Assembly (NCBI GenBank): GCA_013399895.1
Contig: VXBA01005741.1
Span: forward strand, 1 to 64,000
Length of the DNA stretch: 64,000 nucleotides
Direction: 5' to 3'
Source: Serilophus lunatus
Taxonomy: Eukaryota > Chordata > Aves > Passeriformes > Eurylaimidae
The position numbers were made by a program, and so were the translations under genes. Below are positions 42,684-57,384 of the stretch, one piece after another. Positions within the stretch are counted from its first letter, which is position 1; every line of letters begins with the position of its first letter. The notes beneath the pieces are model-generated. The model had not been told where the DNA came from, ran no database searches, and was given only the letters and a program-made list of their open reading frames with translations.

Positions 42684-42689
42684 AATAAA
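42684..42689 (+). promoter_or_regulatory. Polyadenylation signal AATAAA of the LTR
   Basis: AATAAA sits in the context TTAGTAATAAACTTG, roughly 190 bp from the 3' edge of the LTR and followed by a TGTTTTGCCTGTAATGG segment. The position matches the R/U5 polyadenylation signal of related avian LTRs. It would act on plus-strand transcripts, not on VPS13B. Confidence 0.6.
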
Positions 42690-45600
42690 CTTGACTATTA
42701 TTCCCACATAGAGTCTTGTTTTGCCTGTAATGGTGATTAAGAAAGAATTTGTTGTAGTCCTTATCATGAATAACGAAACCTTTTGTTATATTCTCTCTCC
42801 TCTATTGCTGGGCAAGGGGGAGTGAGAGACTGGCTGTAGTGAGTCCCTGGCACCCAGCCTGGGTTAAACCACTGCACCAGGTAATTCAAATCATACTGTG
42901 CAACACGTTCTTCCTAAATCACGTTTTTTCCAATGCATAACAGTGAGGTTTTTTTCCACCCATTCTGTGAAAAGGATTATTTCACCTTTGAAATGATGAA
43001 AAGTTCTGTAAATAAAGTGTATTCAGTGTGTTTTTAAGTAAAATATTCATAACACTATACAACTGTCACTAAACAGAACTGATGCACAGGCAGACTTGGC
43101 TCAGGTAAATGACACATTAGTATGAACAATCATAAAAAATGCGTAAGGAGTAAGAAGACTTCTTAATGAAAAAACATAGAAATGTTTCCATATGTTTTAT
43201 GAAGTATTCTTTACCCTTTAAATGAGCACATTCAGATTTAGTCGCTGGCTTTGTTTCAGAGAAACCCCATCTGTACACTACATCGCTTACAGGCACATCT
43301 CAGTCATGCAATAGCTATGCCACAGCTCATATATCAAATAAAAATCACATTCAAGGCCACACAACCTTATATGCCCAAGTCTTCCATTCTATTTTAAGTA
43401 ATCCTAAGAGAGCTCTTATTGCACCTTACTGCTGATGTCACATGACTTTTGTTGGGAAACAGAGCCCTACAACTGAAATATCAAACAGTTCTTAACACAA
43501 ATGAGAACAATATAAGGGACAACTCTACTGTACTTATATATTCTGGAAATCTTTTTTTTCAACAAAGAAACAGGTGTGGAACTAAATACATAAGAATAGT
43601 AGCACTGCACAACATTACGTGGTACTGTGAAAAGCAGGATAAAACACATGCAACTCACAGTAGGCTCAAGGAATTCATCTGCCACAAATTCTAAGGCTAG
43701 TAAAACTGACTGTCCATATAAAGAACAGAAAACAAACAAGTTATCAAATCTTTCTGACATCAAAGGTTTCAGTGTCAGAAAACTGCTTTTCAAATCCAAC
43801 AGCAAGGGCAGCTGAACAATCAGAAGCTTTGTATCCACATCATGTGGAGTCTATAAACCATTAAATTTGTAGCTTTTCCTACTATTTCCTTGTTATGTTA
43901 GAAATAATGAAATCTTACAAACCCAAGGCATCTCCTCCACAGAACACCTTGAGCAAGCAGAATGCTGTTGAAACACTTCTCCATTTACGTTCCCCCCCTT
44001 ATTATCAGGAAGTTTCACTTTGTCAAAAACAAGTTGTGCAAAACAAAACTATCAGAGGTAGTCAGCTAAACATAAACCTTTTACAAAGAAAACCAACTAC
44101 CTTCAATTAAAGGGAGAATATCTCAAAATTACAGGCAACACATATAGAGATGCTTATTCAATAATTGCTGCTTGATAACTTCCTGAGAAGGTAATGCTTC
44201 CAGCAGCACACAAAATAGCTGAGTCACTGCAAAACATCTCTTGCTTTGGGTGGTCTTTTTTTTCATTCTAAAGATTACACTGACAAATGACATAGTAATC
44301 ATCAGGAAATTATATTACACTTATTTAATTTCAAACATTCCATTTCATGGGGTTTATCCTATCAACATTTAATAACTTATATTTAAAACAGCTAGTAAAG
44401 CCAAGGGGAAAAAATACAACCTCTATAATGTCACCATGAGTAAGCTTAGTAAACTTGTTTAATGATTTGGGTTTGTATGTCCGAATTCTCATCATACTGA
44501 CAAAACATTTTGGTTTTTAATCACCACTCACTGCATATAAAGCTTTTAGATTAACATACAAGAGAACGAACAGAACCTTCACATAAAGACATCCACATAA
44601 CAACATTCAAATTCAATATAATCAATAGCAAAACATATAACTTCAGCTAGAACCAAAAAGCTGTCAACTACACTAAACAGATACAGCCTGAACAAGAGAA
44701 TAGTTCAGAAATCAGCCCGTTTCAGTCAGAAAACTGGGGGAAACAACATTTCAAACAGAAAATTTGTGAACCATCAAGTAACACAAATTGAAAAAGGAAA
44801 ACAAGGAAGCCTTGAGATCATCCAGCCTCAATTCTTTTAAAATACAGGCCACAGGATTCTCCTCCTGCACTTAAAACAGCAGCATGAATCTCTCCAAAAC
44901 CCCCTGTGGTCTCAGCAAGTTGTTGCAATCATCAACTATTATCAAAATAAAAAAGCATCTTTTTAACTGAAATTTGTTTTGGATAATGAAACTTGTTAGA
45001 CCTCAATTTTCTAGACAGAGAAGCTGCATTTTGAACAAATTATTCAGCCAACTGAAATACAAGTAGATTTGCCTCTTACAAAGAAACCTTTTCAGGCTTG
45101 CATGCAAGTTCTGCTATGAGTCTCACCTCCCACTCCAAAATTCATATAAGCCATAAGATGATGTGTGGCTTTTCCAAATAATGACTTGAACAGCATTTGG
45201 AAGTCAAGCTGTTCTTTGAGACTTCTAGGAGGACAAGACAGCACTAATTTGAAGTAGGACCACCATGAAGTCACTATGCTTTTCTTGTTTATATGTTTAA
45301 CACTGGTGAAGGCTAAGACAAAAAATGGCAAAGATTAAAAAAAGATATTCCCCACTTGAATAGAAAGATTTAGCCAAGAGGTTATATTTGTATTTAATGC
45401 AGATACAAGAAAAAGTGATCTACAGAAATTATGGCCTACAAAAAGAAGAAAGCATCCTGACACTGTGGCCAGCAAGTCTCTGAACTCCACTTGGTATGCA
45501 GCATCCAAACAGAGAAGCATCCATAAGGGTACTTTGGCTCTGAACTGTGATTTGAAGTGCAATTGCACTAAAAAGAAGCTTTTTAATTGCCAAAACAAAG

Positions 45601-46371
45601 TATCTCTCTACTATCTCAAAGAAAGAGAACATGACTCTTGTAGAAGAAAATTGAAGTGGGTTTTAGAGAAATGAAGGGCAAGTCTTTTCCCTTTAGATTA
45701 TGAGATGCTAAAGACCTCCACTACTACAACTTATTAATGAAAACAGATCAAAATGTAAATAAAGTCAAGTCGGAGTTGGTTAAAAAATTTACACTGTGGT
45801 TCACAGCCATCTGAATACAGACTGGCACTTTAAAGCTTCAAGTTTCCCCATTCTTTGCAATAGAAACTTTTAAAGTACTATAAATGCATAGGAAATAAAT
45901 ATATTATCAGAATATGTTCAACTGTATTCAATATGTGTAATTATATACAAACAATAGAGTAAAAGTGGTATTTCAAACTACAAAGGAATATGATACATAT
46001 ACAGAGAAGTTTTCATTCTACAGACAGATAAATCTTAGCTACATTAAACAAAAATTTCAAGGTAAAATGAAAAATTTTAGAAAATACAAAACCCCACATA
46101 ATTAATCCACAGATACTCATGGCATTTGGAAATCTTCAGAACGAAGCCACCCGGTCAATGAAACATAGTCTCATGTTCACCCCTGAAGAATGTGTACAGT
46201 TAGATGTGTTCCAGAAAAGACTGGGTAGTATTAGAGAAACCTAAATGATAGCCTTCATAACTCAGACTAGCTACAGAATGTAACAGGGAAGGAAATACAG
46301 AATTCAGTTTTCTAGAAAACCATCAATTTAATTGCACATATGCTTCAAGGTAACTTTATAAATCCTGCAAC

Positions 46372-46385
46372 TTTTTTTTTTTTTT
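46372..46385. repeat. Poly-T run (14 T)
   Basis: A T tract followed directly by GCAG on the plus strand. It resembles a splice acceptor tract, but it is on the strand opposite to VPS13B and no coding exon follows. Confidence 0.85.
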
Positions 46386-49300
46386 GCAGCTCAAATTTCT
46401 CATCAAATGTTACCATAGCAAATGCACTGTCTGACAATGCCTGATAGACAAATATTGAAAAAAAATGTTTTTCAGTGAATGCTCTGGATTGTATTTCTTC
46501 ATTTCATATTACAACCATGCAAGTGGACTTGCTGTAAAAACTGGTCACCAACTCTTTTCTGTTAATCACTTTCCCCTCCAGTTTTTAAGCTAGAATAGCT
46601 TTCTGCTGACATAGAAACTCTACTAGAGGCTTACATTCAAATCATTAAAATGAAGGCAGCAAAGGAAGTGGGAGAGCATGAGATGCAAAGATTGAGATCA
46701 TGAGAATAGTTTGTGGTCCAGTACTACTCCTTTTATTGTCTTATATTTAGGAAATATTCCGTACATGTAAACAGAGTTTTTCAAGACTTGGTTCAAATTT
46801 GCAGAAGGCAAATTTTATGAATTGAAGAAGGAGTTGTTCTCATTGCTGAGTATAGTAGAAGTACTACCTTGGTGATAAGCTCAAAATCTGCTGGCAAGCT
46901 GTGTTTCATTGATACCATATGGGATACTGCAACATACGAATAGACAGCAGCATAAAAGCAATCCCACTGGGAAAGTAGCCTGTACACGAAGTACACATCA
47001 AAGTAAGTTTTATAAAAACCTCTCTTGAAAGACAGAAGATCAAGTGCTTAGCACTTCTGTGATCACAACCACCTCATCTAAGCTCAGTGAATGGAATACT
47101 GAGCTAACCAATGAAACCAGAAGCTATGAGAGTTATAGTAAGATGCATCATATGAGCTTTCAAAAGAACTGCAAATGCTGTTATGCCAGTGCCATAAAGC
47201 TTTGCTTTAAACATTACACTCAGCCTAAAACGAGTAGAAATAAATGTCTATGGACTCCTAATGCCTCTGAAGTTATCTGGTTTGTTGGCACAGTGTATTT
47301 TTAGACATATAATTTCCTAAGATCATGCCCAGAATAGTGCAGTTCACCCTTCTGAACTGTAGGTTACCTTTGTTATAACAGAAACCCACACAAACTACGT
47401 TCTTTAAAAGCCAAGAGGGACTCCAAAAGAATCCGCAAAAAGCTTAAGTATCATAGATACTTAACAGGTGTTTTACATTGTATACACTACAACTCTAAAC
47501 TTGCCAGTCGGATGTTTACTGCCAAGATCCTACCAAGCACAGAGTCATAACTACTTAAAACAGCAATATTTAGTGTCAAGCAGTCATACAAAATTGCATT
47601 TAAATCCTGGGAAGCATGAAAGACAATATGCCTAGACCAAAAATAAAATAAATTGTCTTCCCTGTTCCACATTCCTTTGCTCCTAGACTATAACAAAAAA
47701 AACATTTTGCTTTAGTACATTTTGGATGGAAGTTCCCTTCTGCCAGACAGGGCTGCCACTCCTTCTCCCTTCTACTGGGTAAAAATGGACTCACCTCTGA
47801 TCACAAATCACAACAGGCTCATGTGATATCCAAAGTCTCTCTGACCAAACAGCTATTTTATTCTTAATTCTAGTCATGATTTGGAAGGGATGAAATTTGA
47901 AAACTTCCCTTTTATCAAGCAAACAACTAACACAGGTACTCATTTATCTCTTCCTTTTGCTGAATTCACTGTCGATGGATGGCTGACTTATTCTTTACAG
48001 AGGAGCCAAATCTGAAGGTATTCAGAAAAGAGTAATTCTGCATCTCGACATTGAATTGATGTCTGGATTTCTTAGATGACACGTTGGTACATATGTTAGG
48101 AGAGCAACAGAATTTAATATAGTCCTTCAATAGCCAAAATAGCAGAAAACACAATGCCAGAAAGCTGACCAGACCCAGCTACCCAGCTATCCAACAACAG
48201 GGCACAACCACATTTGGAGGATGTATTTTTGCTCTCCAAACAGAAACCAAAAGACATCAGAAAACTTAGGAGTACAATCCACTGAGTTTACATAAATAGG
48301 CTGATACTGAGACAACAAAGAATGGATTTTTATTAAAACATTTTCTTTGGAAAGACAGTAAAATGATAAGAAAAATATTCTGGAAGATAGATGAAAATTG
48401 AAATCTCACACACTCCTTGACTTACTAAAATAGTAAACTGAAACAGCTCTAAGTTAATTTAAAAACTCTTTTTGGTCTTCTCAACTTGTAGCAAAGCAAG
48501 CGATTAATTTATGAGAATGGATATTTGTTATTACTCAAAAAGTTTTCTTCATTAATTCCAATTACTAAGAAACCTGGTTTAAGATGATTTGGCTCCAATC
48601 ACAAATCTGAGTTTACACACAAGGGAATGAAAAATGCTAAATATTGTGTATAACAGTTGACATAACAGAACTGATGTATCCAGCTGTGGTATGGCACACA
48701 AGCCAGCTAAAACTGAAGTGATCTATTCTAAGCAAACAACTCAAAGTCTCAGCAGAGGTGCACAGATAACTAGCTTCCATAATGTTGGAATTCTTTCATT
48801 TTGCTCCAAATCATCCCATATTCACTTCTCTCAGAAAACAGGATCAGACTACAATATAATCCCACTATGATGACAATTCATTTGAAGAACTAAATGGAGG
48901 TTCTCAACAAGATCAGACCACTTAGAGCAGTTAAGCTTTTCTTCTTCAAACAGCAGGTTTCCATGTCTTAAAACGAGAAAATGTGAAAAATTACTGGAAT
49001 GGTTCAAAATGCCCTTTAAGACATTTCTATAACCTAATCCAAGACTTGCAATGTCTTCTTAATTTCTGTATATTCTAGTCACTCCCCATGCCCTGCAATA
49101 ACTGATGTAGAGACGAGAAAATAGTTACCAAAAGATCCAGTTCAGAAAAAGCATCCTTAATGAGAAAAACAACATTTGAAGCTACCATGCAAGAGACAAT
49201 TTTCTCCATTTTGAACAGGATCTGAGCTATCAACCTAACTGACCAGGTTCCCTGTTGTCTATTAAAGAAGAAAAAAGAGGCAAACCAAAAGGGGAAGGGA

Positions 49301-51829
49301 AAAACACACAAACCAAGAATTTAGTTAATATAGAAATATATTAATCAAAATAAAGGGTTGAATAGTTACAGGATCTGATATAAAAACAGTAAAAGAAGAA
49401 GTCATGAGTGAGATGCAGCAACAAAGCCAAGGTAAAGACATCAAAAATTACTCCAAGAAAGTGGAATATCTAGATTTACCATGCTACCCTCAAAATAAAA
49501 CAAAAAACCCCAATAGACAACAAAAATCAAAAAGCCAGAAAGTATTTGATTCAATCTTTATCCATACCAACTTTATGATACAGTCATAAAAGAAAGAAAC
49601 TAAGACTAGGGACTATGCTTATTTATATTACCTCCAACTAAAACAAAGGTGTTTCTGGAAATAGCTCTGATTACCTTCCTTAAATTGACAGCAGCCCTGG
49701 TTACAAAGTATGGTTTATAGGATGTTAAGTAGATGATGTAAGAGCTCTTATTTTGCTTAAGACAAAGTTCTCAAAATCCAGGAGCTGTGATTATACATAG
49801 AACTTTGACATATCCTCAGAATCCAAGATTTTAATTAACATTTCACATAGTGTGATATCTACCTTTACAATAGTACAAACTAAGGAATACTTGTTCCAGT
49901 AGTAAAAGACTTCAAAGTAAGATCAAAGCAGTTACATCTGCTTATGCTATTTTTAATTTTCTTATTACACTCCAGACAAACAGAAGGGACATTCACTAGA
50001 CACCATTAAGTAACACTGTAACAGAACACATCCCTTTCTACATTAGTTCCCTGATAACTGCTCTTCAACAGCAAAATTGAAACTGTAAAATGTTAATTTA
50101 AAAGTTTTATTGCTTAGTACATTTTCCTGAGAATCTAATGTTTTGCTAACTTTCTCTGCCTTATTGTTACTACCCTTTTATGTTACTGCGTATTTTTTAC
50201 CACAGGTGGAATTTTTCTCCAAAAGAGCATAATACTAACTAAAAAACTAATGGGCAAAGAGCTGCTATAATTGTAGCTCAGTACTTTCCAGCAAAAATAC
50301 ACTTCTGTCCTTACCATTAGCTTAATAAATGTACCTTGCATTAATTATATGCTATGACTAAGAGGTGGACTAGACATATACTAAAAACAGCAATTCTTTA
50401 GTGCAAGAAAAACTCCTCAATTACTCCTCATACAGTCTGTATTTTTAACAATTTAACAACTCTCCCACATGATATATTTCAGGAGAATATATTTTTCTTG
50501 ACTGTCCATGCAACTAAAAAATAGGATTTGGTACTATAATCTCTAGGTTCAAAATATTCACAACGTATGTAGCTTTTACAAAAGCCTGACTTAATGTAAT
50601 AAGAAATAATGGGTGCCATCAGACTAAAAACTGCTATTGCAGCCCATAATGCTCTGGTATCTTTCTATGACAGGAATACCATTGGTATTTATCATCTTAC
50701 CTTGCCACAAGAATGAAAATGTTCACACAAATGGAAAGTAGTTTTCCATGCCATTCACTATTACATTACATAAAAGTAACTTTAGAGCATACTAGTATTT
50801 CTTAACTCTTAGTATTCTAGACATTGTTACAATAAGTTTTAAGCAGCAGTCCAATACTTGGAATCTGTTCCTTTAATTTAGTGTAACTTCCTTTTGATCA
50901 AGACTACATACATTACATAAACTCACTACTCAAGGCCAGCCTTAAATATTACATATTTGCAAAGAGAAAACATACTTCTACCATGTTTAATAGTTACTCA
51001 TCAACCTAACTACTTTTGGTTATGCCTATTTTTCCTTTTTTCTAAAGCAAAGGTTACTACTAAAATAAACACCTTTTTACCAAATTAAGTTCCTCACAGG
51101 GACTTTCTCAATTTTATCTTTATTATTTTCTCATTTCATTCACATTCCTAAATTACTTATTTCATCGAAAATTTCCTTGATGATTTTTCTTGCCTCATCA
51201 AGATCAAAACATCTAATTAGCCGTTACTGTCCAAACTGCAAAATTTCTCATTCTAAATAAAAAGATACAATATAAAGTGTTCCAATTTCTTTTAAAGTGC
51301 TTCAAGTTGTATCAATAAATCAAAAGAAATAAGTGAACAAAATAAAAACCATCTAATGCAACCATAAACAGTAAACATGATAGCATAATGAATATAAACT
51401 ATTATTTCTTTGTACTGTGTCACCTGCATGCATTTTCATTTTCTCCTCAGAAAATCTCACTATATAAAACTGATCTAATATCCTACAAAATAGGATTCTT
51501 TAATCTGAAGGGAGAAAGAAGATATACTGACTTCTGGAATTTCTGTAACTATCAACCTAGAACTATCAGCTGAGCTCAAATTAAGTCATGTCATACATTA
51601 GCACACTTATTAACCAGAAAATATCATGATTGAGTTTGTATGTACTGATAGCAATAATGCTCCAAATAGTTTAAATCTAGTTAGCATGAGAATTAGAACA
51701 GCAAATGGATTTCAGAGTCACCATCACTGAGTTTTAGTCCTAGTTAGGTCAACTCAGTTGTAGTTTTAATGTTTTATAAGGTTAAAACCAGCACTAACAC
51801 ACTTGACATATTAGCAGCCTTCCCGTATG

Positions 51830-52125
51830 TATGAGAAGGTTGTGATGAAGGCTCGTAACTGAGGTGTACAGTGGGAGGATGAAAGGCAACAATCATATAT
51901 TGAAATAAGAAAGGTTCTGCCTGGGTAGGAGGAAAAGCTTTCTCCCCATGAGAATGGTTAAGCAGTCATACAGGTTGCACAGAGAGGGTAGGGAACTCTT
52001 ACCCTTGGAGATTTTCAAGGCCTGACTGGGTAAAGCCCTAAGGAGCTTGATCTGATCCCATAACTGACACTGTAGCAGAAGGCTGAACTACAGACTTCCA
52101 GCAGTCCCTTCCAACTTTGAATTTC
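51830..52125 (+). mobile_element. CR1 LINE 3' region
   Basis: Plus-strand sequence follows the CR1 3' region order: GTTGTGATGAAGG, GTGGGAGGATGAAAGGCAAC, AGGTTGCACAGAGAGGG, CCTTGGAGATTTTCAAGGCC, CTGACTGGGTAAAGCCC and finally GCAGTCCCTTCCAACTTTGAA. This resembles the CR1 subfamilies with the GTTGCCCAGAGAGG and CTTGGAGATATTCAAA words rather than the subfamily at 6982. It lies opposite in sense to VPS13B. The usual terminal ATTCTATG repeats are lost or mutated. Confidence 0.88.
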
Positions 52126-55100
52126 TTGACAACCCTATTATTTTTTTGTCAGGTGAAAAGAAATCGTTTCCTTTTTCACAAACCACTGTTCAGCAAATGG
52201 CAGTGTGACTGTCATCAATACCTCTGCTGCAGAACCTCTGCACAAACCTTTTTCTTAAAAAACAGACATTAAAAAAAAGCCATAGTCTTCTCACTCATGA
52301 TTTCTCCTTACATCAGCAACCACTGATGGCTTTCTGGTTCACTCTAAATTTCACAAGGGCTCTCTCCCAAAAAAGAATCTTCCCTTCTGTTATCTCTGAA
52401 GCTTTGTGTGTGCACTGAGCAATTCCCAGAAAATTCCCAGTTCCTATTATGCAGCAGATCCATGACTTATTTCTTCTGAGTCTTCTTCTCATAACACTGA
52501 ATTCCAGTATCTTAGTCTCAATGCACTCTATTGCTTTTGCAAAAGAAGCCACTATCTCAACCTCTCTGTAGAATTTTTCACCTGACACACCAGACAGCTA
52601 GAAAATAGCAAAACAGCAGCCTACCTCCCTGCTGTACAAGCACACCTTTCTTAATAGAACTAGAAATATCATTGAGCCAACAGCTTTAAAAAACAAAACA
52701 AGTGCTCTCAGTCACATCTTCCATTGCTATTTGTGCTAATAAGCTACCAACTCTGGAGTAAGAACACTACTTACAGCTCTAAGCTTATGTGTCTAGGTTT
52801 TTTGGTAGCCCACCAACATACTCAAGAGTTTGCTCTAAATTTCAGCATACACTGAACTGAGCTCTCCTGCAGTTCTGAATACAGGTTTACACATAGCTGT
52901 GGATTTCATGCATGCATGTACTCCTTTCACAACCTACTGAATTTTTTAGCTTTTTCTCCTTCACTGTACTGTTGACAGTATGTATACATTCACTTTCACC
53001 ACAACAGACATTTAAAAGGTCTCAAGTGAATTTTTAAGTACATTAGGTTTTCTACCACAACATTACAAATCAAAGTTAAGCTCATACAATACCTTAAGTA
53101 TGCCTACCACTGTTCTTTCATCAGAATACTGTATTTTCAATTTCAAAGCTTATTAGTGTATATTAATTAGATCATAAAAAATTAAAGGAAAATGCAGCTA
53201 CTTGTTTCCATGTACACTTGGCATGTTAGTTTCAGGCCACTATAGAGTCATTGCTTCTGGCAGAGGAGTTATTAAGAAAATAAATCAACAAGATAAATCC
53301 CACTGAATATATATTGAAATGATAAAATATCCCACTTATCTTCTTTCAGCACAAATCAGTTCATGATTTAAGAACGTAACTGAAAGAGTTAGGTAACATT
53401 AAGACAAAACAAAAGCTTACACACAACTATATTAAGCTGAAATGGTTAAGCTAAAGAACAAACTGTGTTTAGGTTGCTTATCTACAGTTTTCCCATCTGA
53501 AATTAGAGCTGAAAATCCACCAGACTTTCACAGAAATGTACAACATACAAAAATAATACTATTTACACACCACATTCTGAGCCTACATAAAGGATGAGGA
53601 CACATGTGGGTAATCACCCACACAAGACAGTGAACTGTTTATACTGTACGAGTCTCATACAGCTGTGTCCTGCCACTCCCAAGCAATTATTTAACAGAAT
53701 ACACTCTTATACTTTGATTTCAGACAGAAAGTCTAATTCAAACTCCTTAAAATGAATGCCAAAACTAGCCATGTTACATGGAACAAAGATTAAATGCCAA
53801 TATGTTGCAAGGAAGTGATTAGAGCTGAACAACCTGCATTACTGCTAAATTTTGAAATGCTGGGCTTTCACTGGGTTTTGTGTTTTGGAGTTTGGTGGCA
53901 GGGGAGCAGACAAGAGGAAAAAAGCAGTTTTAAAAACAGGAGTATTATAAAGGCAAGTCACTTATTTCAGTCTTTTTCCTAAGTGGTTAAAAGAACTATG
54001 CAGGAGCTCCACAGCCCTTTTTTATATGTACACCTGGGAAGAATACTGAATCCTGTTACTTTCCTCAGTGTTACCCTGATGTGGTTTAGACCAGATGTTT
54101 AAATGTTACAGTATGTACATTTTCTTCTCTTCTTCCAAGGCAAAAGCAAAATAAGAGGAATATTTGACTTCACTCCACAAGAGACCTATTTAATAGTTTG
54201 GCGGTTATGTAAGTAAAGGTAGCTTGGCTAAGTCAATGTTGACGACATACAGAACGACATGATCCTAATGAGTTGGAAAATATTGGCTCTCCTGAGATTC
54301 AACCAGATGCTACTGCGCTGAGAAAGCTACTGTATTATTGAATTTCATTTTTATGAGGTAAAATTTATTATTCAACCATTAAGGTATCCCACATGAAATC
54401 TTGCATAAAATAGTTTTACAGTTACTTTCTGGAAAGTAGATTTTATTTTAACTTTAAGACATCATTTACATGAGGGATTCAAACGCCTATTTGATCACCT
54501 TCAATACAGAAATGTAAGGTCTGCAAGCAATTTTCCTAAAAATACCAGATTAATGGAACTGAACTGTCAACAAAATAATGAACTACCTGAATAGGACAAG
54601 GAAAAAGTGGTAGCAAGTTCCAGTTTTCCAGAGTAAACTAAAGCCATGTGTGACTGTGTATGTATTTTCTTGGCAGATTGAAATGGTTAGAAACAGTATG
54701 CTTTAGGTACTCACTAACAAATAATGAAAAAAATAGTCAGTAAAATTACTCTATAGGATTAATCATACTCAACCTTTGATAGATCTTAACTGGCACCCTC
54801 TTCCTAATGTTTTGGTATTTTGTACAATTATTATTGTTTTAAAAATTTTATAATAATAATTGTAATTTTATTAATATCTATACATGCAATAATGTAGAAA
54901 GTATGATGTATTTCAGATTCATCTTTGTTTCCATATTTGCAGTGATTGAAATGTAAAATAAGGGTGTTTCACAAGCATATGCAAGTAAAAGAACTAACAT
55001 TATTTAAGTGACAGTTAACATGCTGCTGCGCATGTATGTCAAAAACGATTATAAGATAAAGCCAAAACATAAATTTTCAAAGATTAACATGTGGATTGAA

Positions 55101-57384
55101 GACTGCTTTTGTTCAGTTTTTCTATTTTGGATGTAATGCATTAAGAAGAGTTAGTAATGACTTTTTCTTTATTCATGAAAAAGAGCAAAAAATGCTGTTT
55201 GCAGCTGCTTTGGCTATCCATATCCATTTCCTAGATTGCATTTTGTCACTTCTATTTCCATCTACTATTTCGAATGTTCCATTCGTTTTGTTCTTGCACA
55301 ACTATTTTAGGCAGTATGCATCAATCTGGTATATGAATGGTAAAGTTTATTCCTTCAAGTAGTAAGTTACATTGTTTACATTAGCTCAATTTTTTAAATT
55401 GTCTTGGCTTCTCAGAACCCTAAAAACACCACCCTACATTCGAAAAGAATCTTTGCCAGGTAGGAATTGAAATATATGGATTACAAAATGAGTCACTGCA
55501 ATGAAAGGAGTTAAGTGCTTTCAAAAATCCCATTAAATTCCATGTCATTTATAATTAAAAACCTGCTCTTAACAGAATTAAGTATTCACAAGCTAAGAAA
55601 GACTAAACATTTAAACATGTTTATAAAATTACCTAGTATAAATATCATTCATCCTTCCTAACATATTCATTTTATCTGTCCTCTAAAAGTTCTGAGCTCA
55701 ACCAACTAGTCACAATACTGTACACATCTTTTTATTGGAAGTTAACAGACTTTATCAATATATATGACAACCACAAATTTTAGTTAGTACAGACACTTAA
55801 TTTTTAAATTCTGTCAGAAACCAAACACACACAACTTGCCTTTGAGACTTGAAACTTTATTGTTTTTTCAGACAGCTGGTCTTTGGACAAGTAAATTAAA
55901 AGAGAAAATCTCAGATGATCTGATCAAGATGGCAATGGACATAAGAGAGTTAATCTTCAAGCAATCTTCCTGGTATTTCATTAACATATTCCCAAGAACA
56001 ATTTGTAAAGGATAGAGCTTACAGAGTTTGTTCTGAATCCCCATACAAACTTCAGCCTCAATACTTTTGAAGGAAGTTTTGGAGCAAGAAGACATTTCCA
56101 TTCCAGGTAAAACTTTGGGACAGAACCTCAGATACCAACTATAAATTCTGTTCATATATTTGAGGAAAAACCAGTCCAGACCTTCCTTTATAAACTAGAT
56201 CCATAGAAGGTCTTTCAGCAGTTACCTTGCAGACAGACTCCCAAAGAGGCCTTTGTACCTTGTGAGCCTCTCCACAGCATGCCAAGGGCAGTAGTTAACT
56301 GTTCTTCTCTGAGCTTCTCCCCTCTTTCTGCAACTCATGTACCTATCTGTATTTGCCTCCCTATTAAATTTTGGCTTTCCTAACTTTTACTGCTTTTCTA
56401 CTTCAACTTCTTTTACCTGTTTCTCCTTGTTTTATCTTTCTCAGCAGCTCTCTTCCCTTTTTATTAGATGATTCTCTTTTCTCCTTTCTTCTTCCTTTTG
56501 TTTTTTTTGTTTCTTTCTCCCCCAGTTTCATCTGTCCTTTTTCCACAGAGTATCTTAGCCCATACTGTAAGCACAGTTCCAGTGATACAATTTTAAAACT
56601 GGAAGAGATGGCTGTGTTGGAAAATGCAAATCAGAGACCATAATTCCTGCTAAAAAACACCTTTACTAAGAAGATGCAAAGGCTTGTGGTATCACTTTTA
56701 AGTTCAAGCAGGCAGTTTTGCTGAAAACCTCTGGACAACAGCAAACCATTAGAAATAGGAAGACAAAGTACATAAGCCCTGTCCCATTCACTGTCATTTT
56801 TTTCCCTTTTTTTTGACAATAATTTCATATATGGGCAGGGCTGTTGTATTTATTTCCAAGAGGGGGAAAAAATCTAGAGAAGATAAATAACTGTTTATCC
56901 TGCTATATTTGCAATTAGTTAGAAAGATGGCCTTTGCAAGTTTGAAAATGCAAACATTACAGTTATCCACATTATCTTCATTCATAAAACACATAGTTCA
57001 TATGATTCTTTCTAATAGCAGAATGAAAGTTATTAATTTCAGAAAAAGACATTCCCTGAGAAACGGGAAACGTGAAGGTGAGAGGATCTTTAAGCATACT
57101 GTTAATTTTTCCTGCAACAACACTACAATTTCATGGAAACATAATCAGAAAAAGAAAAGGAATAAAAGCAAAGAGCGATAAAAGAAAACAACAAAAATAA
57201 AGCAAATGTGTTTATACTTACAATATTTGTACTAAATTGATCAAAGAAACAATTAACCCATAATATCACACAGATGGAAAAGCTATTTTCTCCATGTATT
57301 ACTTCTCTTTTTCAAAAAAAAGGCTATTGTTTCATTGAGATGTTAGGTTATACAATAAAAGCTCATCTGTACACCCACAAAGAT

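Larger units (their letters stand above)
41788..42871 (+). mobile_element. Solo LTR of an avian endogenous retrovirus-type element
   Basis: This is a 1,084-bp block that begins TGTATTGG and ends AAACCA. It is flanked on both sides by CTGC (41784-41787 and 42872-42875), consistent with a target-site duplication. Its organisation is that of a long avian LTR: a TATA-like site near 41946, a repetitive central part with units containing GCAGCCCATGG spaced about 40 bp (42101, 42142, 42181 and later diverged copies), an AATAAA at 42684, and a conserved distal stretch with CCTGGCACCCAGCC. It resembles LTR families common in songbirds and other neoavians, but I will not fix a family name. No internal retroviral genes lie on either side, so it is probably a solo LTR. 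Long minus-strand open frames (about 206 and 229 codons) over 41950-42661 come from the repetitive GC-rich body. It is antisense to VPS13B. Confidence 0.88.

Noticed and set aside
43467..43838. 123-codon minus-strand open frame
   Set aside because: No recognisable domain, no splice sites or start context, overlapping opposite-strand frame, and composition typical of AT-rich intron. Chance is the simplest reading.
44805..44920. Words resembling a repeat tail (GAGATCATCCAGCCTCAATT)
   Set aside because: The similarity to interspersed-repeat termini is limited to about 20 bp and could be coincidence.
55868..56155. 95-codon minus-strand open frame with mixed polar composition
   Set aside because: No known family, and the VPS13B frame is complete across this intron without it.
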